A DNA stretch of 64,000 nt from contig NZ_CP029008.1 in NCBI RefSeq assembly GCF_024585165.1, positions 2,790,001-2,854,000 of the forward strand. Reading direction: 5' to 3'. This DNA comes from Bradyrhizobium sp. WBOS07. Lineage in GTDB: Bacteria; Pseudomonadota; Alphaproteobacteria; Rhizobiales; Xanthobacteraceae. The position numbers were made by a program, and so were the translations under genes. This document shows, piece after piece, positions 27,748 through 35,976 of the stretch (position 1 is its first letter; the number at the start of each line of letters is the position of its first letter). The notes below the pieces were generated by a model. That model ran no database searches and had not been told where the DNA came from. It saw only the letters and a list, made by a program, of their open reading frames with translations.

Positions 27748-28102
27748 GTTGCGCGCTCCCACTCAGCAGGCGACGCTTGCACGATCGGGCCCGCCCCTCG
27801 CCGCGGCAGGGCTCAATTCCAAGAGGGCATCGCGGAGGCGCTCCGCTCGACCCAGATGCCCCGAGCTATTTCCGCATGATCTATTCGGAAAACCGCTGCG
27901 CACTTTTCCGGATGATGCTTCAGAAACTTATGCCGCGTGATCGACCTGCAATGTGAAGTGGCCCACATTCGGCCAGGAATCTTAGGTGGCGCCGATCACC
28001 GCTGTGGCGGAGCCGCATTTCCTCCCGGCTATTGCCGCGCGTGACCGACCTCGCCGGTCATGACGTTGGCGAACGGCTCCAAGGCCCGACCGTCGAACCG
28101 CA
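27748..28102. other. Gene-free interval upstream of the orphan membrane protein
   Basis: No supported gene. It holds the dispersed repeat at 27871-27919 and presumably the promoter of the orphan gene. I saw no clear -35/-10. Confidence 0.5.
27871..27919. repeat. Rhizobiales-type extragenic repeat (GCATGAT...CGGAAAA / TTTTCCGG...ATGC)
   Basis: The unit runs TCCGCATGATCTATTCGGAA, then ACCGCTGCGCAC, then TTTTCCGGATGATGCT. Its ends (GCATgAT and ATgATGC) and inner arms (CGGAAAA and TTTTCCGG) are inverted. I know this motif as one of the most abundant extragenic elements of Bradyrhizobium and related Rhizobiales. Confidence 0.75.
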
Positions 28103-29023
28103 TCAGCTGCGCCGGAGCAGAGTCAAGATACGCCCGTCGATCACGAGAAGCGCGCTGGCAATGATCAGGGCGCCGGCAATCTCACGCGCTGAAATCGGTT
28201 CACCCAGGACGAGATAGCCGAGCAGGATTGCCGTCACGGGAACGAGGAGCGTTACCAAAGTCACGTTGGTTGCGCCTGAGCGCCGCAACACCTGGAAAAA
28301 GACGAGATACGCGAGCGCGGTCGAGAGACCAGCCGAGCCGAGCACGGCGAGCCAGGTCGTCACGCCGGGCATCGGCAGGCGCCATGGCCGGTCGAACACG
28401 AAAGCCAGCACCGTCATCATGACCGTCGATGCGAGCAACTGACATGTCGCCGTCGCAAGCGGAGGTGATTTCGACAGCCAGCGCCGTGCCACGAAGGCCG
28501 CGAATCCGTAGCTGAGAGCTGCACCGATGCAAAGCAGGATCCCGATCCCCTGACCAGTCAGCAACTCGATCCCAGCTCCCTTCAGAATGATGACGCCGAT
28601 CAGGCCCACGACAACACCGGCAGCCCGACGCGCTATCAGCCTCTCCTCTCCGACAACCGCCATGACGACGACGGTGAATAAGGGAGTGGTCGCGTTGAGG
28701 ATCGACGCCAGCCCGCTCGAAATGTACAATTGCGCCGTCACGATCATGGAAAATGGCAATACGTTGTTCAGCAACGCCATGGCGACATACGGCCGCCAAC
28801 TCGCGACGTCTTTCGGAAGGCTGATCCCATAAAGCCGCAGCAGCGGCAGAAGCAGGGCCGCACCCGCCGCCACTCGCAGCAGCACCAGCGTCAATGGCGG
28901 CAATTCCCTCAAGGCCGCGCTGTTGAAAAAGAACGAGCCGCCCCACAGGATCGAAAGGAGACCCAACAGCAACCAGTCGCGTGCGTCGATCCTGTTATCC
29001 GTCGGAAGCATGAGGTCTCGCAT
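28103..29023 (-). CDS. EamA/DMT-family transporter
   Basis: The 306-residue ten-helix protein is a drug/metabolite-type transporter made of two EamA repeats. The first begins WLLLGLLSILWGGSFFFNSAALRELPPLTLVLLRV and the second follows GIGILLCIGAALSYGFAAFVARRWL. The RVAAGAALLLPLL helix and the late LGYLVLGEPISAREIAGALII helix are characteristic. An ATG four codons downstream (29011) is an alternative start. Substrate unknown; relatives export amino acids or metabolites. It follows a gene-free region and is co-oriented with the next upstream oxidoreductase gene, 74 bp away. Confidence 0.87.
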   Translation of the reverse strand: MRDLMLPTDNRIDARDWLLLGLLSILWGGSFFFNSAALRELPPLTLVLLRVAAGAALLLPLLRLYGISLPKDVASWRPYVAMALLNNVLPFSMIVTAQLYISSGLASILNATTPLFTVVVMAVVGEERLIARRAAGVVVGLIGVIILKGAGIELLTGQGIGILLCIGAALSYGFAAFVARRWLSKSPPLATATCQLLASTVMMTVLAFVFDRPWRLPMPGVTTWLAVLGSAGLSTALAYLVFFQVLRRSGATNVTLVTLLVPVTAILLGYLVLGEPISAREIAGALIIASALLVIDGRILTLLRRS

Positions 29024-29097
29024 CTGGCGCCCAGAGCCTTCGCCTAGCCCGAAGCCATGGAAGCGACCACCCGATTTCCGGAACAGAGCTAAGCGAC

Positions 29098-29970
29098 TTA
29101 TTTCGGCCGCGACACCAGCTCGATCATCCTGCCTTCGTCGTCGTCCGGCATCGCGGTCTTGGCCTGCGCGTAGGCCTCGACCGCGGCGCGCGCGACCAGC
29201 GGCTTCCCGGCCAAGAGGCTCTCGGCGAGCTTCACCGCATAGGCGGCATCCTTGTGCCGCAGCGCCGCCGTGAAGGTCGCGCCGGAGAAATCGCGGGCGA
29301 CCATGCGCTTGGAATGACGCGTGACCTGCGGGCTTGCAGCGACACCCGCCTGGATCGATTCCAGCACGAGCTTCATGTCGAGCCCGGCCTGCTCGGCGAT
29401 CGCAAGGCCCTCGGCGAGGCCGGCGATCTGAATCGCGCCCATCAGATTGTTGATGAGCTTGTAGACGGTGCCGGAGCCGACCGCGCCGAAATGGCGGATG
29501 GTCGAGCCGATCGGCTCGAGATAGGGCCGCGCGCGTTCGAGATCGGCGGCATCGGCGCCGACCAGCAGCGTCAGTTTCCCGGCGGCCGCCGCGTCCGGCA
29601 ATCCGGTCACGGGGCAGTCGATGTAGATCAGCCCGCGCGCATTCAGCTCGCGGCCCATCTCGCGGGCATGGTCATAGGAGACGGTCGAGCACTCGATCGC
29701 GATGGTGCCGGCCTTGGCGGTCTTGGCCGCGCCCTTCGGCCCGAGCCAGACCGCGCGCGAGGCCTCGTCGTCGGCGACCATGGTCACGACGGCGTCGGCA
29801 TCGATCGCCGCATCCTCCGGCGAGGTCGCCCAATGCGCGCCGCGGGCGATCAGGTCTTCCGCTTTTGCCCTGCTGCGATTCCACAGCGTCACGGTGAAGC
29901 CGGCGTCGAGATAGCGGCCGGCCATGCCGTGCCCCATCCGCCCCAATCCGATGAAGGCGACGCGGGGCAT
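29098..29970 (-). CDS. 3-hydroxyisobutyrate dehydrogenase-family NAD(P)-dependent oxidoreductase
   Basis: The 290-residue beta-hydroxyacid dehydrogenase has the N-terminal NAD(P)-binding GLGRMGHGMAGRYLDAGF, the substrate-binding signature IYIDCPVTGLPDAAAAGKLTLLVG, and the catalytic-lysine motif GSGTVYKLINNLMGAIQIAGLAEGLAIAEQAG (Lys in VYKLINN). These features fit a reductase of short hydroxy acids, such as 3-hydroxyisobutyrate, tartronate semialdehyde or succinic semialdehyde. The substrate cannot be resolved from sequence by eye. It lies 2 bp after the prfB stop in the same direction, so the two are probably co-transcribed. Confidence 0.9.
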   Translation of the reverse strand: MPRVAFIGLGRMGHGMAGRYLDAGFTVTLWNRSRAKAEDLIARGAHWATSPEDAAIDADAVVTMVADDEASRAVWLGPKGAAKTAKAGTIAIECSTVSYDHAREMGRELNARGLIYIDCPVTGLPDAAAAGKLTLLVGADAADLERARPYLEPIGSTIRHFGAVGSGTVYKLINNLMGAIQIAGLAEGLAIAEQAGLDMKLVLESIQAGVAASPQVTRHSKRMVARDFSGATFTAALRHKDAAYAVKLAESLLAGKPLVARAAVEAYAQAKTAMPDDDEGRMIELVSRPK

Positions 29971-29972
29971 GA

Positions 29973-31104
29973 TCAGTCCACGTCCTCGATCTCGCCGGTC
30001 GTGGTGCCGAACGCGCGCTGTGCCAGCGTCGCAGCCATGAAATCGTCGAGCTCGCCGTTGAGCACGCCCGAAGTGTCGGAGGTCTGCACGCCCGTGCGCA
30101 AATCCTTCACCATCTGGTAGGGCTGCAGCACGTAGGAGCGGATCTGGTGGCCCCAGCCGATATCGGTCTTGGCGGCCTGGTCGGCGGCGGCCTTCTCCTC
30201 GCGCTTCTTCAGCTCGATCTCGTAGAGACGCGCGCGCAGCATGTCCCAGGCCTGTGCCCGGTTCTTGTGCTGGGAGCGGCCGGCCTGGCAGACCACCGCG
30301 ACGCCGGTCGGAATATGCGTCAGCCGCACCGCGGATTCGGTCTTGTTGACGTGCTGGCCGCCGGCGCCGCCCGACCGCATCGTATCGACGCGAACGTCGG
30401 ATTCCTTGATGTCGATCTTGATGCTGTCGTCGATGACGGGAAACACCTGCACGCTGGAGAACGAGGTGTGCCGCCGCGCATTGGAATCGAACGGCGAGAT
30501 CCGCACCAGGCGGTGCACGCCGGCTTCCGTCTTCAGCCAGCCATAGGCGTTGTGGCCGGAGACCTGGATGGTCGCCGATTTGATGCCGGCTTCTTCGCCC
30601 TCGGACTCTTCGAGATATTCGACCTTGAAGCCGTGCGTTTCGGCCCAGCGCGTGTACATGCGCAGCAGCATCTGCGCCCAGTCCTGGCTCTCGGTGCCGC
30701 CGGCGCCGGCATGGACCTCGAGATAGGAATCGAAGCGGTCGGCCTCGCCCGACAGCAGCGCCTCGAGCTCGCGCCGCGCCACTTCCTTCTTGAGGTTCTT
30801 CAGCGCGGCCTCGGCCTCGGCGACGACGCCGTCATCGCCCTCGGCCTCGCCGAGCTCGATCATTCCGATGTCGTCTTCGAGCTCCTGCTCGACCTTGCCG
30901 ATGCCGGAGAGCGAATCCTCCAGCGAGGTGCGCTCCTGCATCAGCTTCTGGGCTTTCTGGGGATCGTTCCAGAGGTTGGGATCTTCTGCGAGCTTGTTCA
31001 GCTCAGCGAGGCGCGCCGTCGATTTCTCGACGTCAAAGATGCCTCCTCAGCAGCCCGACTGACTGCTTGATCTCTTCTACCAACCGTTCGATTTCGGCGC
31101 GCAT
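29973..31104 (-). CDS. prfB: Peptide chain release factor 2 with programmed +1 frameshift
   Basis: RF2 recognises UGA/UAA stop codons. Frame 1 runs from the ATG at 31104 for 23 codons ([14 protein letters not shown] then SVGLLRRHL) to an in-frame TGA at 31035-31033. A +1 shift at CTT-T-GAC continues into a 353-codon frame ([15 protein letters not shown] onward), 376 residues in total. The upstream AGGAGG and slippery CTT TGA C reproduce the classic RF2 autoregulatory site, so low RF2 favours the shift. Downstream are the SPF-type anticodon tripeptide region and the catalytic GGQ in [18 protein letters not shown] plain ORF call beginning at an internal Met would miss 54 residues. Confidence 0.97.
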
Positions 31105-31208
31105 GTCGTTCTCTGTCTTGCGGAATCCCGCGTGCAGTTCGAGAGGGGATGTAGCGGCGGCGGCCGTAAAGCGCAACCGCCCGCCTCGCCCGTATCAGGG
31201 GTTATCCG

Positions 31209-33707
31209 CTACCACAGCCCGCCGGTGCCCGGGCGCATGAGGAACCCGGAATCCGGCTGCTGCTGCGAGACCGGCATGCGGCTGTCGGCATCGGCGACGC
31301 CGATGACCGAGTAATTGTCCGGCGGCGCCGTGCCCGGCTTGAAGGCTTCGAGGATGGTGCCGCCGGTTTCGCCGGGGCCTGCACGCATGCCGGTCTTTGC
31401 GGCGACACGCACGAGCTTGATGCCGGCCGGCACCTTGAACGGCACGGCGGGCTTGTCGGCAAGCGCGAGCTGGAGGAAGTCGCGCGCGATAGGGGCTGCC
31501 AGATGGCCGCCGGTTGCGGCGTTACCTTTGCCGAGCGGACGCGGCTTGTCGTAGCCCATATAGATGGCGACGGCGATGTCGGGCGAGAAGCCGACGAACC
31601 AGGCGTCCTTGGCCTCGTTGGTGGTACCGGTCTTGCCGGCGACGGGTTTGCCGACCGCCTTGATGACCGTGGCCGTACCGGACTGCACCACGCCTTCCAT
31701 CAGCTCGGTGATCTGATAGGCGGTCATGGAGTCCAGCACCTGCTCGCGGCGGTCAATCAGCTGCGGCTCAGGCTGGTTCTTCCAGCCGCCCGGTGCGTCG
31801 CAGCCGCGGCATTCGCGCTGGTCGTGCTTGAAGATAGTGTGGCCGTAGCGGTCCTGAATACGATCGATCAAGGTCGGCTTCACGCGGCGGCCGCCATTGG
31901 CGAGCATCGAGTACGCCGTCACCATGCGCATCGCCGTCGTTTCGCCGGCGCCCAGCGCGTAGGACAGATAGTTCGGCAGCTCGTCATAGACACCGAAGCG
32001 GCGGGCATATTCGCCGATCAGCGGCATGCCGATGTCCTGCGCGAGGCGCACCGTCACGGTGTTCAACGACTGCCGCAGCGCGTTGCGCAGCGTGACCGGG
32101 CCCTGGAACTTGCCCGACGAGAAGTTCTCAGGCCGCCACACGCCTGCGCCCTGCCCCTGGTCGATTTCGATGGGAGCATCGAGGACGACGGTCGAGGGGG
32201 TATAGCCGTTGTCGAGCGCAGCCGAATACACGATCGGCTTGAATGACGAACCGGGCTGCCGGTAGGCTTGCGTGGCGCGGTTGAACTGGCTCTGATCGAA
32301 CGAGAAGCCGCCGACCATGGCGAGCACGCGCCCGGTCCAGGGATCCATCGCCACCATGGCGCCGGACACTTCGGGGATCTGGCGCAGCCGGTACTGGCCC
32401 TCGACCGGCTGACCATCCTTGTAGAGCGGATCGGCATAGATGACGTCGCCGGGCTGCAGCACCTGCGACACCGCCGTCGGCGTCTTGCCCTTGGTTCCGC
32501 CCTGCACGGCTCGTGCCCATTTGACGCCGTCGACCGTGATGATGCCAGTCTCGCGCTGCTTGCTGACGGCCCCACCAAGCTCGCGGCTCGGCTGGAAGCC
32601 GATGCGCGCCGACTGGTCGCTGGTTTCCAGCACGACCGCCATGCGCCAGGGCGAGATGTCGGAGAGCGATTTGATCTCGGCGAGCTTGACGCCCCAGTCA
32701 CCTGAGATGTCGAGCTTGCTGATGGCGCCGCGATAGCCTTGCTGCTCGTCATAGTTCACGAGGCCGGTGACCATCGCCTTGCGGGCCATGACCTGGATCT
32801 TCGGATTCAACGTGGTGCGGACCGACAGGCCGCCTTCATACAGCTTCTTCTCGCCGTAGCGCTCGAAGATGTCGCGGCGAACTTCCTCGGCGAAATATTC
32901 GCCGGCGAAAGTGTGGGCGCCGTTGGAACGGCTGGTGACGGCGAGCGGCTCCTTGCGCGCCTTGTCGGCGTCGGCCTGCTTGATCCAGCCGTTCTCCAGC
33001 AGACGGTCGACGACATAGTTGCGGCGCTCTATGGCGCGGTCGCGGTTGCGGACCGGATGCAGCGTCGCCGGCATCTTCGGCAGCGCCGCCAGATAGGACG
33101 CTTCCGCCACGGTCAGCTCGTTCACCGACTTGTCGAAATAGACCAGCGAAGCGGCAGCGATGCCGTAGGCACCGAGACCGAGATAGATCTCGTTCAGATA
33201 CAGCTCGAGGATCTTGTCCTTGGAATAGGTCTTCTCGATCCGCATCGCCAGCAAGGCTTCCTTGATCTTGCGGGCGAACGAGACCTCGTTGGTCAGAAGG
33301 AAGTTCTTGGCGACCTGCTGGGTGATGGTGGAGGCGCCTTGCGGACGGCGGTTGGAGCCGTAGTTCTGGATGTAGACCAGGCCCGCGCGCGCCATGCCGG
33401 TGTAGTCGATGCCGCCATGCTCGTAGAAGTTCTTGTCCTCGGCCGCGAGGAACGCGTTGATCACGAGCTTGGGCACCGCCTGGATCGGCAGATAAAGGCG
33501 CCGCTCCTTGGCGTATTCGCCGACCAGCGAACCATCGACCGCGTGCACGCGGGTCATCACCGGCGGCTCGTAATCCTGAAGCTGAGAATAGTCCGGCAAG
33601 TCCTTGGAGAAATGCCAGATCAAGCCTGCCACGGCCCCGACACCGACAAGGAACACCACTGTTCCCGCGGCGAACAGGAAGCCCATGAACCGCACCAGCA
33701 AGCGCAT
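31209..33707 (-). CDS. mrcA: Class A penicillin-binding protein 1A
   Basis: This 832-residue bifunctional peptidoglycan synthase has an N-terminal transmembrane helix (about residues 8-32). Its GT51 glycosyltransferase domain has catalytic Glu90 in AFLAAEDKNFYEHGG, and QGASTITQQVAKNFLL follows. The transpeptidase domain carries RQPGSSFKPIVYSAAL (nucleophile Ser in S-x-x-K, about residue 487), an SLN motif in RQSLNTVTVRLA and the KTGTT motif about residue 689. An OB-like insertion lies between the two catalytic domains. It lies 270 bp downstream of the amiC gene in the same direction, grouping synthesis and turnover of peptidoglycan. Confidence 0.96.
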   Translation of the reverse strand: MRLLVRFMGFLFAAGTVVFLVGVGAVAGLIWHFSKDLPDYSQLQDYEPPVMTRVHAVDGSLVGEYAKERRLYLPIQAVPKLVINAFLAAEDKNFYEHGGIDYTGMARAGLVYIQNYGSNRRPQGASTITQQVAKNFLLTNEVSFARKIKEALLAMRIEKTYSKDKILELYLNEIYLGLGAYGIAAASLVYFDKSVNELTVAEASYLAALPKMPATLHPVRNRDRAIERRNYVVDRLLENGWIKQADADKARKEPLAVTSRSNGAHTFAGEYFAEEVRRDIFERYGEKKLYEGGLSVRTTLNPKIQVMARKAMVTGLVNYDEQQGYRGAISKLDISGDWGVKLAEIKSLSDISPWRMAVVLETSDQSARIGFQPSRELGGAVSKQRETGIITVDGVKWARAVQGGTKGKTPTAVSQVLQPGDVIYADPLYKDGQPVEGQYRLRQIPEVSGAMVAMDPWTGRVLAMVGGFSFDQSQFNRATQAYRQPGSSFKPIVYSAALDNGYTPSTVVLDAPIEIDQGQGAGVWRPENFSSGKFQGPVTLRNALRQSLNTVTVRLAQDIGMPLIGEYARRFGVYDELPNYLSYALGAGETTAMRMVTAYSMLANGGRRVKPTLIDRIQDRYGHTIFKHDQRECRGCDAPGGWKNQPEPQLIDRREQVLDSMTAYQITELMEGVVQSGTATVIKAVGKPVAGKTGTTNEAKDAWFVGFSPDIAVAIYMGYDKPRPLGKGNAATGGHLAAPIARDFLQLALADKPAVPFKVPAGIKLVRVAAKTGMRAGPGETGGTILEAFKPGTAPPDNYSVIGVADADSRMPVSQQQPDSGFLMRPGTGGLW

Positions 33708-33976
33708 TATCTATTTATCCGTTCAAAGTCTGGATCAGCCCAGTATCGATCCCATTGGACCCAAAAAACTGGCACCCCAAACTGGCACCAACCTCACGTC
33801 GCGAATTCGCCCGCCTACACAATACTATCAGTGCCGGACTTAAGACGCTTGCCGAACAGGATTCTCGCCGATTCCGGAACCCCCTGCGGCATTTTTATAA
33901 AGCGCCCGCTGTGGCCAAACTAGGGCCTTTGCGAGGGGGCGGACAACCCTTTCAGTTTCGAAGACCCTCGGGGCGG

Positions 33977-35272
33977 TCAATTTGACGATCCCGCCGTGGC
34001 CATCCGCTTGGTCAAAAACCCGTCGATCGCCTGCGCCATCGAGCCCACGGCACGGGACCGCCAGCCCTCGGACACCAGATGCTCGAGGTCGCCCTTGTTG
34101 GAGACGTAGCCGATCTCGACCAGCACCGAGGGCACGTCGGGCGCCTTCAGGACCCGGAAGCCAGCCGATTTCAGGGGATGCTTGTGCATCCGCACGGTCG
34201 ACTTCATTTCGCCAATCAGCAGGCGGGCGAAACGGTTTGAAAAAGTGCGGGTTTCTCGCTGCGTGAGGTCGATCAGGATGTCGGCGACCTCGTTCGGCTC
34301 CTCCGCGAGGTTGAAGCCGGCGATCGCATCGGCCCGGTTTTCCGCATCCGCCAGCCGCTGGGCCTCGGCGTCGGACGCCTTGTCGGACAACGTATAGATG
34401 GTCGCGCCTTGCGCATCGCCCTCGGCCCGCGGCAGCGCATCGGCATGAATAGAGACGAACAGCGCCGCCTTGTGGTTGCGGGCGATCTTGGTCCGGTCAT
34501 TGAGGGGAATGAAGGTGTCGTCGTCCCGCGTCATGACCACACGGTACTTGCCGGCCTTCTCCAGCCTGTCGCGCAGCGCCAGCCCGAAGGCCAGAACCAG
34601 GTTCTTCTCGCTCTCGCCGCTCGACTGCGTGCCATTGTCGATGCCGCCATGGCCGGGATCGATCACGACCACCGGGCGGCCATCGGCTTTCTGCTGCGCC
34701 GTGTCCGGAGCTGTGGTCGCCGGCGCCGTTGCAGGCTGCGCCTCGGCGATGGTGGGCCGCAGCTCGGGGCGGCTTTCAGGCGCGAGCGCCTGCATGAAGG
34801 CGGTACGGTCGACCTCCTCAAGCTCCAGCACAAGCCGGGCCGGCTGGCCGTTGGCCGCCTCGACCACGTAGGACTTGGCGATCTTGGCCGGTCCCGTCAG
34901 GTCGAACACGATTCGCGAGCCGCCGGGCATGACGAGCCCGTAGCGGAAGGCCTTGACCAGTCCGCGCCCTCCGGCCCCGGTGCCCGCGGGCAGCTGAAAA
35001 TTGACCTGCGGCACGTCGATGACGACCCGGTAAGGGTCTGCCAGCGTGACTGCGCGGAAGGTCACGGCCTGGTTGATGTCGAGAATGAAGCGGGTCTGCT
35101 TGCCGTCGCCGGCCAGTCGGGCGGCCGAGGCGATCGGAAAATTCGCCGCTGCAACAGTGGGTTGCGATTGGCTTTCCGCTGCCCTCAGGCGCGAGGAATC
35201 AGCACATGGCAATACCGCAGCGCACAACAGCGCGCATCCCAGCAAAACCCGTCGATGTGTGCGGCTCGCCAC
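33977..35272 (-). CDS. amiC: N-acetylmuramoyl-L-alanine amidase with AMIN domain
   Basis: The 431-residue periplasmic hydrolase has a signal peptide (about residues 1-31, VLLGCALLCAAVLPCADS), an AMIN domain (about 45-150) for septal or wall targeting, and a zinc Amidase_3 domain (about 205-425). The zinc-ligand and catalytic motifs are VVVIDPGHGGIDNGTQ, SGESEKNLVLAFG, FVSIHADALP and SVLVEIGYVSN. It cleaves the MurNAc-L-Ala bond and is needed for daughter-cell separation. Divergent from rne over the 704-bp structured intergenic region. Confidence 0.94.
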   Translation of the reverse strand: MASRTHRRVLLGCALLCAAVLPCADSSRLRAAESQSQPTVAAANFPIASAARLAGDGKQTRFILDINQAVTFRAVTLADPYRVVIDVPQVNFQLPAGTGAGGRGLVKAFRYGLVMPGGSRIVFDLTGPAKIAKSYVVEAANGQPARLVLELEEVDRTAFMQALAPESRPELRPTIAEAQPATAPATTAPDTAQQKADGRPVVVIDPGHGGIDNGTQSSGESEKNLVLAFGLALRDRLEKAGKYRVVMTRDDDTFIPLNDRTKIARNHKAALFVSIHADALPRAEGDAQGATIYTLSDKASDAEAQRLADAENRADAIAGFNLAEEPNEVADILIDLTQRETRTFSNRFARLLIGEMKSTVRMHKHPLKSAGFRVLKAPDVPSVLVEIGYVSNKGDLEHLVSEGWRSRAVGSMAQAIDGFLTKRMATAGSSN

Positions 35273-35976
35273 CGATTCCGTGCCTCCGAGCAGCCCTCTT
35301 AACGCAATAGAACCACACGGTTAATCGATCCTTAATGACGGACGTGCGAAACTCTTCGACTGTGACCGCCGTGCGACGCTCCCTTGCACGGATGGCTCAT
35401 TCCTCGTATGTACGGAATGCTGACGGCCGATATTCTCGGTTGTGTCGCATTCAGCCTCCCGGCGCAGCGCCGGAACTCCCAAGATTGGGAATTCCAGCGT
35501 TTTCCGTTTCCCTCTAAGGCCAGCGCGGTGCGCGGCAGCGGGTGGAACGGGTCACGCGTCGGCGGCGGACCGGTCCCGGGTTACCACTCACGTTACCGGG
35601 ACGGTTCTGACAGCGACGTAACCCATTACCCGTTCCCTTGATCCCAAGGGAGCGGTTCTTGATCCCCAAGGCGAGCGCGCTCGCGCCATGCCTGGCCAAC
35701 AGCAACTGATTGAAGGGTGGCCTCGCCGCCCAATGTTTCATACGGGCCGACGCTTGATGCGCCAGACTGTGCCGACGAATTCTGAAGGACCATTCGCGAC
35801 GCTGCGGAGTGAAAATCCCGCGCGCCGCAATGGTCCTGAAGCTTCCGGTCCGGCAAGGCGCGAGAGACGGCGTTTCGGCCTTCCCCTCACCCCCGAATCA
35901 GGTGGACCGTCGCGTCACCCGGCGGCGCGATACGCGCCCACGGTGAATCGCGCCCGCCGCCGCCAAGAGTTAAGAC
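35273..35976. other. 704-bp amiC-rne divergent intergenic region with rne leader
   Basis: No supported ORF. It must hold promoters for amiC and rne. A structured segment at 35544-35670 is listed separately. The remainder holds no repeat I recognise. Long leaders are typical of rne because RNase E controls its own mRNA, so much of the right-hand part is probably rne 5' UTR. Confidence 0.6.
35544..35670 (+). promoter_or_regulatory. Nested cruciform and tandem mini-hairpins in the rne leader region
   Basis: GGAACGGGT (35544-35552) pairs perfectly with ACCCGTTCC (35628-35636), and inside it GTCCCGG (35573-35579) pairs with CCGGGAC (35596-35602). Immediately after come two copies of a small hairpin with the same core: CCCTTG-ATCC-CAAGGG (35635-35650) and CTTG-ATCCC-CAAG (35658-35670). 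The first outer arm overlaps the first mini-hairpin, so alternative folds are possible. Confidence 0.55.
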
